From the NCBI GenBank assembly GCA_030682715.1, contig JAUXNQ010000062.1:26483-90482 (forward strand): DNA of 64,000 bases, given 5' to 3'. A model generated the notes under the pieces. It was given only the letters and a program-made list of their open reading frames with translations, did not search any database and was not told the origin of the DNA. Numbering within the stretch: the stretch's first letter is position 1; every line of letters begins with the position of its first letter. Both the position numbers and the translations under genes were made by a program. Below, piece after piece: positions 8,045 through 17,690 of this stretch. The DNA is from Methylotenera sp. (GTDB taxonomy: Bacteria; Pseudomonadota; Gammaproteobacteria; Burkholderiales; Methylophilaceae).

Positions 8045-9769
8045 ATGGCAACCGCAACCTCACAAACAAAACTAAGTGGTCTAGCTAGAACATTAATTCA
8101 AGAAAAGCTACTTTCTGAAGATGAAGCAAGAACAGTTGAAGCCCAAGCTTCAACTGTCAATGCATCGTTTATTTCACAACTGATTCAAAGTAAAAAGCTG
8201 AGCTCATTAAGCATTGCAGAAGCCTCAGCAAAAGCCTTTGGCTTTCCCTACTTTAATTTAGATGCATTCAATCCAGACTACTTACCTGCCAAACAAATTG
8301 ATAGCAAACTAGCTATAAGCAACCGCGTAATAGGTCTTCAAGCGCGTAACAATATGCTGTATGTTGCAATTTCCGACCCCACTAATATCCTCGCATTAGA
8401 TAGTGTTCAATTCCAAATGGGAATGAACATTTCACCAATCGTGGTTGAAGATGACAAGCTCGGCCGCTGGATAGATAGAGTCATTCAATCTAAAGATACT
8501 AGCCTCAAATCGCTTGATGTTGGGCAAGATGATGACTTTGGTTTTAATGATGACAGCGCGCACATCGTTGAAGATGAGCAAGTAGAAACCGAAGTTGATG
8601 ATGCCCCTGTTGTTCGTTTTCTTAATAAAATGTTGCTAGATGCCATTAACATGGGGGCATCTGATTTACACTTTGAGCCATATGAGAAATTTTATCGTGT
8701 ACGTTATCGGGTTGATGGTGCGCTTCGGGAGATTAGCCAACCACCACTTGCGATTAAGGAAAAATTGGCCTCACGCATCAAAGTTATCTCAAGTATGGAT
8801 ATATCAGAAAAGCGTATCCCGCAAGATGGTCGCATGAAGTTAGTGTTATCCAAAACACGCACTATTGATTTCCGTGTTAGTACATTACCCTTAATTCATG
8901 GTGAAAAGATTGTGATGCGGATTCTGGATCCTGCCAGTGCATCACTTGGTATTGAAGCATTAGGCTATGAGCCCATCCAAAAAGAGCGCTTACTCAATGC
9001 AGTAAGTCGGCCTTATGGCTTAGTGCTAGTCACGGGTCCAACAGGCTCAGGTAAAACAGTTTCACTTTACACATGTTTAAATATCCTCAATAAACCAGAT
9101 GTTAATATTTCAACCGCTGAGGATCCATGTGAGATTCCCCTTGCTGGTATTAATCAAGTTAATGTAAATGATAAACAAGGGCTTACGTTTGCAGCCGCAT
9201 TAAAGTCGTTTTTAAGGCAAGATCCAGACATCATCATGATTGGTGAAATTCGTGATTTAGAAACCGCTGATATGGCTATCAAAGCTGCGTCCACGGGTCA
9301 TATGGTGCTATCCACCCTACATACCAATGATGCGCCATCCACATTAACTCGTTTGTTGAATATGGGCGTTGCGCCGTTTAATATAGCGTCAGCAGTTTCT
9401 CTTATTACCGCGCAACGATTGGCTAGACGCTTATGCAAACACTGCAAAACTCCCATCAACATTCCTAAAGAAGCGCTTTTAAGCGTTGGATTTATTGAAG
9501 AAGACTTCAACGAACCTTGGCAACTTTACGCTCACAACCCAGAGGGCTGTGAGTTATGTAACGGTGGCTATAAAGGGCGAGTAGGGATTTACCAAGTTAT
9601 GCCAGTGACAGATGCAATTAGCCGCATTATTATGAAAAATGGCACAGCACATGACATTGCTGACCAAGCAAGACTAGATGGCGTTAATGATTTACGTCGC
9701 TCAGGCATACTTAAGGTAATGCAAGGCTTAACCTCCATAGAAGAAGTAGAGGCATGCACCAATGAATAA
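8045..9769 (+). CDS. pilB: Type IV pilus extension ATPase PilB
   Basis: Hexameric cytoplasmic ATPase that powers pilus assembly. The 574 residues hold an N-terminal MshEN-type domain (about 20-170), and a GspE/PilB core with Walker A GPTGSGKT (about 331-338), an Asp box DPDIIMIGEIRD with Walker B (about 396) and a His box around STGHMVLSTLHTND. The zinc-binding tetracysteine CKHC (about 463) and CELC (about 502) separates PilB from the retraction ATPase PilT. The start ATG at 8045 gives the normal N-terminus, but no strong Shine-Dalgarno is seen. pilC follows after 47 bp; pilD, often third in the cluster, is not here. Confidence 0.96.
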   Translation: MATATSQTKLSGLARTLIQEKLLSEDEARTVEAQASTVNASFISQLIQSKKLSSLSIAEASAKAFGFPYFNLDAFNPDYLPAKQIDSKLAISNRVIGLQARNNMLYVAISDPTNILALDSVQFQMGMNISPIVVEDDKLGRWIDRVIQSKDTSLKSLDVGQDDDFGFNDDSAHIVEDEQVETEVDDAPVVRFLNKMLLDAINMGASDLHFEPYEKFYRVRYRVDGALREISQPPLAIKEKLASRIKVISSMDISEKRIPQDGRMKLVLSKTRTIDFRVSTLPLIHGEKIVMRILDPASASLGIEALGYEPIQKERLLNAVSRPYGLVLVTGPTGSGKTVSLYTCLNILNKPDVNISTAEDPCEIPLAGINQVNVNDKQGLTFAAALKSFLRQDPDIIMIGEIRDLETADMAIKAASTGHMVLSTLHTNDAPSTLTRLLNMGVAPFNIASAVSLITAQRLARRLCKHCKTPINIPKEALLSVGFIEEDFNEPWQLYAHNPEGCELCNGGYKGRVGIYQVMPVTDAISRIIMKNGTAHDIADQARLDGVNDLRRSGILKVMQGLTSIEEVEACTNE

Positions 9770-9816
9770 CGCTTTAAAATACCTCCATATAACAGCAAGG
9801 AACTCAGGAAATAATT

Positions 9817-11037
9817 ATGGCAGCTAATCCTAAGGCCACAAAAGAAGTTATTTACGCTTGGGTAGGTAAAGACAAAAAAGGCAAAATCATTAAAGGTGAA
9901 ATGAAAGCCTCAGGCGAGTCTTTCGTAAGTGCTACATTACGTCGCCAAGGCATTACCGTCACCAAGATCAAGAAACAAAGTAGCTTTACAAGTGCGGGTA
10001 AAGTTTCAGATAAAGATGTGACATTATTTACCCGTCAACTTGCTACCATGATGAAATCTGGGGTGCCGTTGTTACAGACTTTTGATATTGTAGGCAAAGG
10101 CCATAGTAACCCTGCTGTATCAAAACTATTAAGTGATATTAAATCTGATGTGGAAACTGGTAGTAGCCTTAGTGCCGCATTCCGTAAGTATCCATTGTAC
10201 TTTGATGCACTATTTTGCAATTTAATTAGTGCGGGTGAACAAGCGGGTATTTTAGATACACTACTTGATAGACTCGCTACCTATAAAGAAAAAATTCTCG
10301 CGATTAAATCTAAAATTAAATCAGCACTCTTTTATCCAGTTTCAATTTTGGTGGTTGCATTTATCATCACCGCTGTGATTATGATTTTTGTAATACCTGC
10401 ATTTAAAGAATTATTTAGTAGTTTTGGCGCCGATCTTCCAACCCCAACACTCGTCGTGATGGCTATTTCTGATATTTTTGTAGAATGGTGGTGGGCTATT
10501 TTTGGCTCTATAGGATTCGGACTCTGGTTCTTTTTCTACACGTGGAAACGCTCTGTTTCTTTCCAAGCGACTATGGATAGATTGTTATTAAAACTACCAG
10601 TGTTTGGTGAATTGGTTCGCAAAGCAACAATTGCCAGATTTGCACGTACGATGGCTACCATGTTTGCAGCTGGTGTACCATTAGTAGAAGCCCTAGATTC
10701 AGTTGCTGGTGCAGCTGGCAATCGAGTGTATTACGATGCCACAAAAAGAATTCAAAGCGAAATCAGCACAGGAACGAGTTTAACGGTTGCAATGCAAAAT
10801 ACAGACGTTTTCCCTAACATGGTGCTACAAATGACTGCGATTGGTGAGGAATCAGGCGCGTTGGATTCTATGTTGAGTAAAGTAGCCGACTTCTATGAAG
10901 GTGAAGTGGATGATGCAGTAGAAGGCCTCTCCAGTTTAATGGAACCTATTATTATGGTCGTATTGGGGGTATTAATCGGTGGCTTGGTTATTGCGATGTA
11001 CTTACCTATCTTCAAACTTGGTCAGGTAGTAGGCTAA
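9817..11037 (+). CDS. pilC: Type IV pilus inner-membrane platform protein PilC
   Basis: Polytopic GspF-family platform protein that couples PilB to pilin insertion. It has 406 residues with two repeated GspF domains: the first contains FTRQLATMMKSGVPLLQ, the second IARFARTMATMFAAGVPLVEAL. Three membrane segments are visible, at about 172-195, 225-245 and 375-400, matching the family. AAGGAACTCAGG precedes ATG 9817. It is cotranscribed with pilB and ends before a strong terminator. Confidence 0.96.
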   Translation: MAANPKATKEVIYAWVGKDKKGKIIKGEMKASGESFVSATLRRQGITVTKIKKQSSFTSAGKVSDKDVTLFTRQLATMMKSGVPLLQTFDIVGKGHSNPAVSKLLSDIKSDVETGSSLSAAFRKYPLYFDALFCNLISAGEQAGILDTLLDRLATYKEKILAIKSKIKSALFYPVSILVVAFIITAVIMIFVIPAFKELFSSFGADLPTPTLVVMAISDIFVEWWWAIFGSIGFGLWFFFYTWKRSVSFQATMDRLLLKLPVFGELVRKATIARFARTMATMFAAGVPLVEALDSVAGAAGNRVYYDATKRIQSEISTGTSLTVAMQNTDVFPNMVLQMTAIGEESGALDSMLSKVADFYEGEVDDAVEGLSSLMEPIIMVVLGVLIGGLVIAMYLPIFKLGQVVG

Positions 11038-11100
11038 TAAAGATGAACCACTCAACGCTACCGAATTAAATTGAAGATCTTGTAAACTGAAGAACCTGAC

Positions 11101-11134
11101 TGCGGTTTTAAAAGCAAACACTTTTAAAACCGCA
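11101..11134. terminator. Bidirectional terminator between pilC and dsbC
   Basis: TGCGGTTTTAAAAG pairs perfectly with CTTTTAAAACCGCA around a six-base loop. It lies between the convergent pilC and dsbC stops and probably serves both. Confidence 0.8.
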
Positions 11135-11146
11135 TAGACGTCAGTA

Positions 11147-11863
11147 TTATTTCTTAGCAGCAGATAACATACGCTCAATTTCTTTATAAGGCTGCGCTCC
11201 TAGCATACGCTTACCATCAGAAAATATTAAGGTCGGTGTGCTCGTAACACCAATTTTTCTTGCAAGCTCCCCAACTTTCTCTAACGGAACATCACAACTG
11301 CCAGCACTGCCTGCTAGTTGATCTCTTAGTATCCAATCTTCCCATGCTTTTACACGGTCTTTAGCGCACCAAATTGATTTTGATTTGTTTGCAGCATCAG
11401 GATGCAACTGTTCGATTGGATATAAAAATGTATAAATGGTAACGTCAGTAATATTGCTAAGCTCATTACGCTCTAGCCTTTTGCAGTAAGGGCAGTCAAC
11501 GTCAGAGAAAACAACCAACTTACGACTACCATCTCCCTTAACAACCTTGATTGCCTGATTTAAAGGCAGGGTAGAGAAATCAATTTTGGTCAATTCTTCC
11601 AACCGCTCACCAGTGATATCTTTTTTAGTTTTTGGATCAACTAAACGCCCTTCCGCAATTAAAAATGACAGTTTTTCATCGGTATAAATAATTTGGCCAC
11701 CCATGAATACTTCATAAAGCCCAGCATAAGGCGTCTTTGTCACTTTTTCTACTTTAAACTTAGGGTAAGCAGCTTCAACCGCTTTTTTCACACTAGCTTC
11801 GTCCGCCACAGCAAACGTTGCAAACGCGCTTAGCAATGCAACACTGACGATCTTTTTTAACAT
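11147..11863 (-). CDS. dsbC: Periplasmic disulfide isomerase DsbC
   Basis: Thiol:disulfide interchange protein that reshuffles wrong disulfides in the periplasm. The 238 residues start with a signal peptide (MLKKIVSVALLSAFATFAVA, cut near residue 20), then a DsbC dimerisation domain and a thioredoxin domain with CPYC at residues 124-127 and the cis-Pro loop TSTPTL. A second Cys pair (SIWCAKD and GSCDVP) corresponds to the structural disulfide of DsbC. AAGGAAAT precedes the ATG. It is last in the minus-strand series that begins with amgK, 93 bp after the ubiquinone hydroxylase gene. Confidence 0.93.
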   Translation of the reverse strand: MLKKIVSVALLSAFATFAVADEASVKKAVEAAYPKFKVEKVTKTPYAGLYEVFMGGQIIYTDEKLSFLIAEGRLVDPKTKKDITGERLEELTKIDFSTLPLNQAIKVVKGDGSRKLVVFSDVDCPYCKRLERNELSNITDVTIYTFLYPIEQLHPDAANKSKSIWCAKDRVKAWEDWILRDQLAGSAGSCDVPLEKVGELARKIGVTSTPTLIFSDGKRMLGAQPYKEIERMLSAAKK

Positions 11864-11956
11864 CTAATTTCCTTTAAGTAATAGTAGATAACGCATAATA
11901 GGATAACGCTTCAAGCAAATATAAAGAATACAGCTGAGCTAAATAGGGACTTCACT

Positions 11957-13153
11957 TTAGAGTGAAATAGCATTTGTAATTAAGATTTTTTTGATTGCCT
12001 GCTGATTTGTCGCAGACAATCCCCAGTTCCTTACACCCTTGACTATAAAATGAGAGCTTTCAAACAAATGATAGAGGCCATTTGTTAAAGAGACCATGTT
12101 GAGCAAGTCAGATTTTCGTACTCTAGCATATTGTTTAAGTAAGGCTTTGTCATTAATCGGCTGATAAGTGTGCTTACTCTCCAACAAATCAAGTAAATCA
12201 ATCACGTCTCTAAAACCTAAATTAACGCCCTGACCAGCCATTGGATGAACACGGTGCGCTGCATCACCTATCAATATAACTGATGAGGCCACAATCTGAT
12301 TAGCTTGTTTGAGCGTTAAGGGAAAGCTTGCTGGCTTACTTATGGGTGACATAGCGCCTAAGCTGCCATTTCCTGCCCGCATTACTTCATTAGCAAATAT
12401 ATCAAGTGGCAACTTCATGAGCGCCTCAGCATGTGCTGTAGGCGCAGACCAGACAATTGATATCTTATTATCTGGTAAGGGCAACCAAGCTAGTACGCCA
12501 CCACTACCCGTTGCGTCATGCGTAAACCACTGCCTTGCTGTGTGCTCATGTGACTTTTCAGTTAAGAAATTTGCAACGATTGCTGTTTGCCCATAATCTT
12601 TATGTTGCACCCCAATATCAAGTTGCTGCCGTACCCATGAGTTAGCACCATCTGCGGCCAGCAATAAAGTACTTTCTATTGTTTGCTGATTATCCAAGGT
12701 CAACAAAGTTTGCTGTGGAGAAGATTTAATCGCTAAACACTCATGCCCCGTTAACATGCAGTCATCGCTAGCCTCTATCCATTGTAGCAGCGCATCTTTT
12801 AGTAAGCGTTCCTCTATGATATAACCTAAGCCATCTGCATTTACATCTTCAGCATGCAACGTTAACGGTTGCGATGTTGTATCGCCCCATATTTCCATCG
12901 CCCGCATCTCAGTGATGCGATTTTTATCCATTAGCGGCCAAATACCTAACTGACTTAGCCATTGCATATTGTTAGGGCTAATTGCATAGATGCGCTGATC
13001 CCAATCATCTACTGGATAACGCAAACGCTGCTGCGTTTGACTATCGACAAGCACAATCTGATAACCAGCTTGAGCCAAAGCTACGGTTGCAGCCAACCCC
13101 ACAAGCCCAGCGCCTACTATCGTTACATCTGTTTTTAATTGAGTGGCTGTCAT
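11957..13153 (-). CDS. UbiF/UbiI-type FAD-dependent ubiquinone hydroxylase
   Basis: A flavoprotein monooxygenase of the UbiH/UbiF/VisC family, which adds a ring hydroxyl during ubiquinone synthesis. The 398 residues contain the FAD-binding GAGLVGLAATVALAQ (about 14-28), LLAADGANSWVRQ (DG motif) and GDAAHRVHPMAGQGVNLGFRD (second FAD motif). RIYAISPNNMQWLSQLGIW resembles the UbiF/UbiI branch more than UbiH. The ring position (C1 or C5) cannot be assigned by eye. It overlaps ubiH by four bases (ATGA). Confidence 0.88.
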   Translation of the reverse strand: MTATQLKTDVTIVGAGLVGLAATVALAQAGYQIVLVDSQTQQRLRYPVDDWDQRIYAISPNNMQWLSQLGIWPLMDKNRITEMRAMEIWGDTTSQPLTLHAEDVNADGLGYIIEERLLKDALLQWIEASDDCMLTGHECLAIKSSPQQTLLTLDNQQTIESTLLLAADGANSWVRQQLDIGVQHKDYGQTAIVANFLTEKSHEHTARQWFTHDATGSGGVLAWLPLPDNKISIVWSAPTAHAEALMKLPLDIFANEVMRAGNGSLGAMSPISKPASFPLTLKQANQIVASSVILIGDAAHRVHPMAGQGVNLGFRDVIDLLDLLESKHTYQPINDKALLKQYARVRKSDLLNMVSLTNGLYHLFESSHFIVKGVRNWGLSATNQQAIKKILITNAISL

Positions 13154-14319
13154 TTACCAAAACTCATCTTACGCACCAAGTGACGTTTAACAGGCTTAAC
13201 AATATCAAACAAGCCTAAGCCTGTACTTCTTAATTTGGCAAAGCCTAAAATGTCATTAGAGAAAATATTGACAAGAAAATCTGTAAATAACAGACCATTT
13301 TTAGTATCAGTTTTTCGGCTTGCACGATATGCAGTTAACATTTCTTTAGTGCCAATGTCTCCTGCCGCAGTATTCATTATTTGTTGCGCTAGCACTTCTG
13401 CATCGCGCAGACCTACATTAAAGCCTTGCCCTGCAACAGGGTGCATTGTTTGCGCAGCATTGCCAATCACGACAAGATGTGGCGTGTCCATCTCTTGCAG
13501 TTGCGACAACTTCAATGGAAAAGTCATACGTTTTTCTACGGTTAAGAAACGTCCGACTCTATCTCCAAATTGGGCATGAAATTGAGTTAGAAATTCAGCA
13601 TCACTTAAATCAAGCAGGGGCGCTATTAACGCTTTCTTCCCTGTCCAAACCAATGAAAAATCTCGTTCGCCATTTGGTAACAGCGCCATCGGGCCATCCG
13701 AGGTAAATCGTTCATATGCAACATTATGATGGGGCAACTCAGCACTAACCTTAGTAATTAGCGCATCGTGCCCATACTCTTTGGTCTCGCGTTTTAAACC
13801 TGCGGCCTCTTCCAAACTACGCCCACCATCTGCCAGCACTGCCAGCTGGCAGTTTAACTGAAAAACCTCACCTTGACGGCTATAGCGTATCGTGGCTTGA
13901 TTTGCATCATAGGTAATCGCCTCAGCCTGCGCTTCATCAATGAACTTAACCATAGGGAAACGTTGCAGCTCAGTATTTAGCACGGTATATAAAGCACCAT
14001 ATGATAATACATACCCAAGCGCCTCTTGCTGATAATCAGACGCCTGCAAAACACTACGACCGAGGCTACCTTTTTGCGACACATGAATCGTGTTGATGGC
14101 GGTGGCATATACAGATAAAGACTGCCAAATACCTAGTTTTTCAAGAATCCGCCTAGTGCCATAAGACAATGCAAGCGCACGTGTGTCTTGATTTGCTGCG
14201 CCTTGCTTACGCACTTCAAGCACAGTACTGGCAATATTATGTTTAACCAACAGTAAAGATAGCACCATCCCTACCGGCCCGCCGCCTACAATCACAATAT
14301 TTTCTGATGTTGATATCAT
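13150..14319 (-). CDS. ubiH: 2-octaprenyl-6-methoxyphenol hydroxylase UbiH
   Basis: Second flavin hydroxylase of ubiquinone synthesis. Its 389 residues carry GGGPVGMVLSLLL at the N-terminus, DTRALALSYGTRRILEKLG, the UbiH-like stretch NTIHVSQKGSLGRSVLQASD, VLADGGRSLEE and GNAAQTMHPVAGQGFNVGLRD. The last motif has the GNAAQTxHP form characteristic of UbiH rather than GDAAHxxxP. It starts three bases after pepP ends and overlaps the next hydroxylase by four, so the genes are translationally coupled. Confidence 0.92.
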   Translation of the reverse strand: MISTSENIVIVGGGPVGMVLSLLLVKHNIASTVLEVRKQGAANQDTRALALSYGTRRILEKLGIWQSLSVYATAINTIHVSQKGSLGRSVLQASDYQQEALGYVLSYGALYTVLNTELQRFPMVKFIDEAQAEAITYDANQATIRYSRQGEVFQLNCQLAVLADGGRSLEEAAGLKRETKEYGHDALITKVSAELPHHNVAYERFTSDGPMALLPNGERDFSLVWTGKKALIAPLLDLSDAEFLTQFHAQFGDRVGRFLTVEKRMTFPLKLSQLQEMDTPHLVVIGNAAQTMHPVAGQGFNVGLRDAEVLAQQIMNTAAGDIGTKEMLTAYRASRKTDTKNGLLFTDFLVNIFSNDILGFAKLRSTGLGLFDIVKPVKRHLVRKMSFGK

Positions 14320-14322
14320 TGG

Positions 14323-15627
14323 TTAACCACGCATCAGCGCCTCAATATCAGCCACAGATTTTGGCGCATCTAGTGTTAAAACTTCACATACACCATCTGT
14401 CACCAACACATCATCTTCTATGCGAATGCCAATATTCCAAAAATGTTCAGGTACATTATCTGCTGGCCTAATGTAACAACCAGGCTCCACTGTGAGTGTC
14501 ATACCTGCCTCTAACTTACGCCAATCGCCCGCTTTATCTTTATATTCGCCAGCATCATGTACATCCAGACCAAGCCAGTGCCCAGTTCGATGCATATAGA
14601 ACTGACGATAAGCGCCACTTTCAAACACTGCGTCTTTACTGCCTTGACATAGCTTCATATCAATAAAGCCTTGCACCAAAACATCTAACGCTGCTTCATG
14701 TGGTGAGTTCCAGTGATTATTTGGTGTTGCTTGTGCAATTGCCGCGGCTTGCGCAGCCAACACTAAATCGTATATATCTCTTTGTGCCGCGCTAAACTTC
14801 CCACTCACAGGAAAAGTACGCGTAATATCCGAAGCATACCCATCCAACTCACACCCAGCGTCAATCAGCAATAGATCGCCGTCTTCCAATATCCCATTAT
14901 TGGCGTTGTAGTGCAAAGTGCAGGCATTCGCCCCGCCAGCCACAATGCTGGTGTAAGCTGGGGCCTGTGCACCTGACCGATAAAATTCATGGAGAAACTC
15001 CGCCTCAACCTCATACTCCATTTGGCCCGCACGGACATACTGCATGGCACGCGCATGAGCTCGTGAAGCAATTTTGGCAGACTGGCGCATAAGATCTAAT
15101 TCGTAGTTAGATTTATAAAGCCGCATCTCATCTACTAACTTACGTACATCATTAACACAATCAGGCACACTAGCACCGCTTCTGGCTTGCGCTTTCACTT
15201 GATTTAACCAGCTAGTGACACGAGCATCCCACGCAACATCGGCACCTAAGCTATAAAACAATTTAGGTTGATTTGCCAATAACTTAGGCATCAACTCATC
15301 CAAGGCATTAAAACTGTATGCTTGATCAAAACCAAACTCATGCTTTGCGGCATCTGGCCCATAGCGGAAACCATCCCAAATCTCGCGCTCAATATCTTTA
15401 TCGCGACAGAAAAGTATACTTTTACTATCTTCTCCTGCTACCAATACCAACAAAGCTTCTGGCTCTTTAAACCCTGTCAGGTAGTAAAAATAGCTATCAA
15501 ACCGATATGGATAATGGCTATCACGGTTTCGAATCAGCTCGGGCGAGGTTGGTATAATAGCAATACCATCATCCATCGCTTTTATCAGCTGATGACGACG
15601 CGCTTTAAATTCGTTTAAATTAAACAT
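14323..15627 (-). CDS. pepP: Xaa-Pro aminopeptidase PepP
   Basis: Cytoplasmic dimetal peptidase that removes N-terminal residues before proline. It has 434 residues: an N-terminal creatinase-like domain (RRHQLIKAMDDGIAIIPTS) and a pita-bread catalytic domain with metal ligands in DGDLLLIDAGCELDGYASDITRTFPV, HRTGHWLGLDVHD, TVEPGCY and GIRIEDDVLVT. In gammaproteobacteria and betaproteobacteria pepP commonly precedes ubiH, as here, three bases upstream. ATG 15627 is the plausible start. Confidence 0.95.
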   Translation of the reverse strand: MFNLNEFKARRHQLIKAMDDGIAIIPTSPELIRNRDSHYPYRFDSYFYYLTGFKEPEALLVLVAGEDSKSILFCRDKDIEREIWDGFRYGPDAAKHEFGFDQAYSFNALDELMPKLLANQPKLFYSLGADVAWDARVTSWLNQVKAQARSGASVPDCVNDVRKLVDEMRLYKSNYELDLMRQSAKIASRAHARAMQYVRAGQMEYEVEAEFLHEFYRSGAQAPAYTSIVAGGANACTLHYNANNGILEDGDLLLIDAGCELDGYASDITRTFPVSGKFSAAQRDIYDLVLAAQAAAIAQATPNNHWNSPHEAALDVLVQGFIDMKLCQGSKDAVFESGAYRQFYMHRTGHWLGLDVHDAGEYKDKAGDWRKLEAGMTLTVEPGCYIRPADNVPEHFWNIGIRIEDDVLVTDGVCEVLTLDAPKSVADIEALMRG

Positions 15628-15653
15628 GTTAGGTTAGTTTCTTTTCTTAGCTT

Positions 15654-16319
15654 TCAACTCAGACCAAGCAATTGCTGATTTAGTGCCATTAATCGCTCAG
15701 GTGTTCCAATATCGTGCCAAACACCTTTGAAATGTTCCGCTGTCGCTTTATTATCTGCAATCGCTTGCCTTAATAAGGGCGCAAGCTTTGCGGGTTCTCC
15801 ACGCGTAATCTCTGCAAATAAAGTTGGATGATAGACACCAACCCCAGAAAAGGTCAGCTTAGCATCACCTTCTAACTTAATTGTTTCATTTTCAAAGACA
15901 AAATCGCCTTGACTATGCTGTGGGGGGTTATCAATTAATACTAAATGCATTAATTTATTTGGTGCCAATACAAGATGTTCAAAGGAAATATCGGTAAACA
16001 CATCTCCATTAATCACAAGAAATGGCTCACTACCCAATAGCTCAAGCGCATTGGCAATGCCGCCAGCAGTCTCTAGTGCCACATGCTCTGGCGAATATTG
16101 AATGTGCAAACCCCACGCAGCACCATCGCCCAAAGCTGCTTCTATTTGGCTACCAAGGTGTGCATGATTAATCACCACCTCTTTAAACCCAGCCTGAGCC
16201 AAGCGTTGTAAGTGCCAGACAATCAAAGGCTTTTCACCTACGGGCAACAACGGCTTAGGAGTGTGATCGGTCAGTGGTCGCATCCGCTCTCCACGCCCTG
16301 CCGCCAATATCATCGCTTT
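15654..16319 (-). CDS. murU: N-acetylmuramate-1-phosphate uridylyltransferase MurU
   Basis: Nucleotidyltransferase of the cell-wall recycling shortcut that makes UDP-MurNAc from MurNAc-1-phosphate. Motifs are AMILAAGRGERMRPLT (nucleotide binding), PKPLLPVGEKPL, VINHAHLG and the metal-binding NGDVFTD. The start is taken as TTG at 16319-16317: it gives KAMILAAG as in the family and is preceded at a good distance by AAAGGTG; the frame could also begin at a TTG at 16340. AmgK, its partner kinase, lies just upstream, as in Pseudomonas. Confidence 0.9.
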   Translation of the reverse strand, partial: KAMILAAGRGERMRPLTDHTPKPLLPVGEKPLIVWHLQRLAQAGFKEVVINHAHLGSQIEAALGDGAAWGLHIQYSPEHVALETAGGIANALELLGSEPFLVINGDVFTDISFEHLVLAPNKLMHLVLIDNPPQHSQGDFVFENETIKLEGDAKLTFSGVGVYHPTLFAEITRGEPAKLAPLLRQAIADNKATAEHFKGVWHDIGTPERLMALNQQLLGLS

Positions 16320-16382
16320 CAAATTAGCACCTTTGGTCAAAAACCTATTTAATGATTATCTATTTTTAATGCAAATAGCCTA

Positions 16383-17468
16383 CTAAAAAGTATAACCAAC
16401 CTGCGGTGTCGTGCCTTCAAAACTCTCTAATAGGCGCAGCATTGGTTTTAATTCAATATAGCGCTCGCACACTTTACGCAAATACGTCATCACAAGCGGC
16501 ATATCTTTTAAATAACCGTCCTTACCATCACGATGGTACAACCTTGCAAAAATACCCAACACTTTAATATGGCGTTGCGCGCCCATGTACTCGAAATCAC
16601 GATAAAACTCACTAAAATCGTCAGGCACAGGAAGGTTTGCTTTTTGTGCAGCTTGCCAGTAGCGTACGCACCAATCAATAATCTGCTCTTCTTCCCAGCC
16701 GATATAGGCATCTTTCAACAGAGACACCAGATCATAGGTAATCGGGCCATATACCGCATCCTGAAAATCCAACACGCCAGGATTATCTGCACAAACCATC
16801 AAGTTGCGCGCATGGTAGTCCCTATGCACATACACCTTACCTTGTGCCAAAATGTTTTGATTCAGTATTTCAAACATTTTATGTAGGACAGCTTGCTGTT
16901 TTTCATCTAGCGTAACATTGAGGTGTTTGCTGATATACCAATCTGGAAAAAGCTGCATTTCACGCATGAGTAGTGCTGCATCATAATCAGGCAGTACATC
17001 TGACTTACTGGCTAACTGTAATTTAATCAGCGCCATATTGGCATCGTGATATAAAGTCGGTGCGCTTTGTTTATTTAACTGACTTAAATAAGTGACATCA
17101 CCCAAATCACTCAGCAATAAAAAGCCATTTGCTAAATCTTGAGCAATCACTTTTGGCACATGCATACCAGCCTCGCCAAACAACGATGCGATTCTCACAA
17201 AAGGCTCACAATTTTCTTGTGGCGGTGGCGCATCCATTGCAATTAAAGTCTCGTCTACCCCACTATCTGAAACTAGATGCGCTCTGAAATAACGCCTAAA
17301 GCTTGCATCGGCAGACGCTGTGCTTAGCCTAAATTCAGTATTATTTAATGTAGTTGCTAACCACTCACTTAACTGCTGTTGCCTAACATCTTGTTGACCG
17401 TTATTCACATCTATCTTTCTAAATATTGATATATCTTGAGACCATGTATCGTTAACACTTCTATCCAA
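16383..17468 (-). CDS. amgK: Anomeric MurNAc/GlcNAc kinase AmgK
   Basis: Aminoglycoside-phosphotransferase-fold kinase that phosphorylates MurNAc at C1 for MurU. Seen are FRLSTASADASFRRYFR (phosphate loop region), LIAMDAPPPQENCEPF, LLLSDLGDVTYL, the catalytic YVHRDYHARNLMV and the metal site VLDFQDAVYGPI. The open frame gives 361 residues, about 20 more than expected, because the family usually begins at the segment here reading VRQQQLSEWL; a downstream GTG near codon 21 is a possible true start. It is divergent from lptD, a conserved arrangement. Confidence 0.9.
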   Translation of the reverse strand: MDRSVNDTWSQDISIFRKIDVNNGQQDVRQQQLSEWLATTLNNTEFRLSTASADASFRRYFRAHLVSDSGVDETLIAMDAPPPQENCEPFVRIASLFGEAGMHVPKVIAQDLANGFLLLSDLGDVTYLSQLNKQSAPTLYHDANMALIKLQLASKSDVLPDYDAALLMREMQLFPDWYISKHLNVTLDEKQQAVLHKMFEILNQNILAQGKVYVHRDYHARNLMVCADNPGVLDFQDAVYGPITYDLVSLLKDAYIGWEEEQIIDWCVRYWQAAQKANLPVPDDFSEFYRDFEYMGAQRHIKVLGIFARLYHRDGKDGYLKDMPLVMTYLRKVCERYIELKPMLRLLESFEGTTPQVGYTF

Positions 17469-17609
17469 GTATAATTTGCTTTTAATTACAGATTAATACT
17501 GAACAACTTAAAATTTTTTAACGAAGCTTGAGGGTACCTATCCCAAGCCCAGCTAATTGCAAGGACAATTTTTTGATTGCCAAAAATTGCAATATGTGAG
17601 ATTTTAACA

Positions 17610-17638
17610 TTGATAAAATAAAACAGTTTACCTATATA
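17610..17638 (+). promoter_or_regulatory. Sigma-70-type promoter candidate for lptD
   Basis: TTGATA at 17610-17615 is followed after 17 bases by TATATA at 17633-17638, 53 bp before lptD. The match is moderate. No convincing sigma-E site, as drives lptD in E. coli, was found. Confidence 0.5.
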
Positions 17639-17690
17639 AAGTGCTTCTAATTTCATCGTTAAACTCTATACATCGCCCGATGGTTTATTC

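Noticed and set aside
12309..12596. Forward open frame within the UbiF-type hydroxylase
   Set aside because: Antisense shadow without start signal or recognisable motif.
17500..17530. Sigma-E-like site before lptD
   Set aside because: A GAACAACTT stretch lacks a matching -10 at the right spacing.
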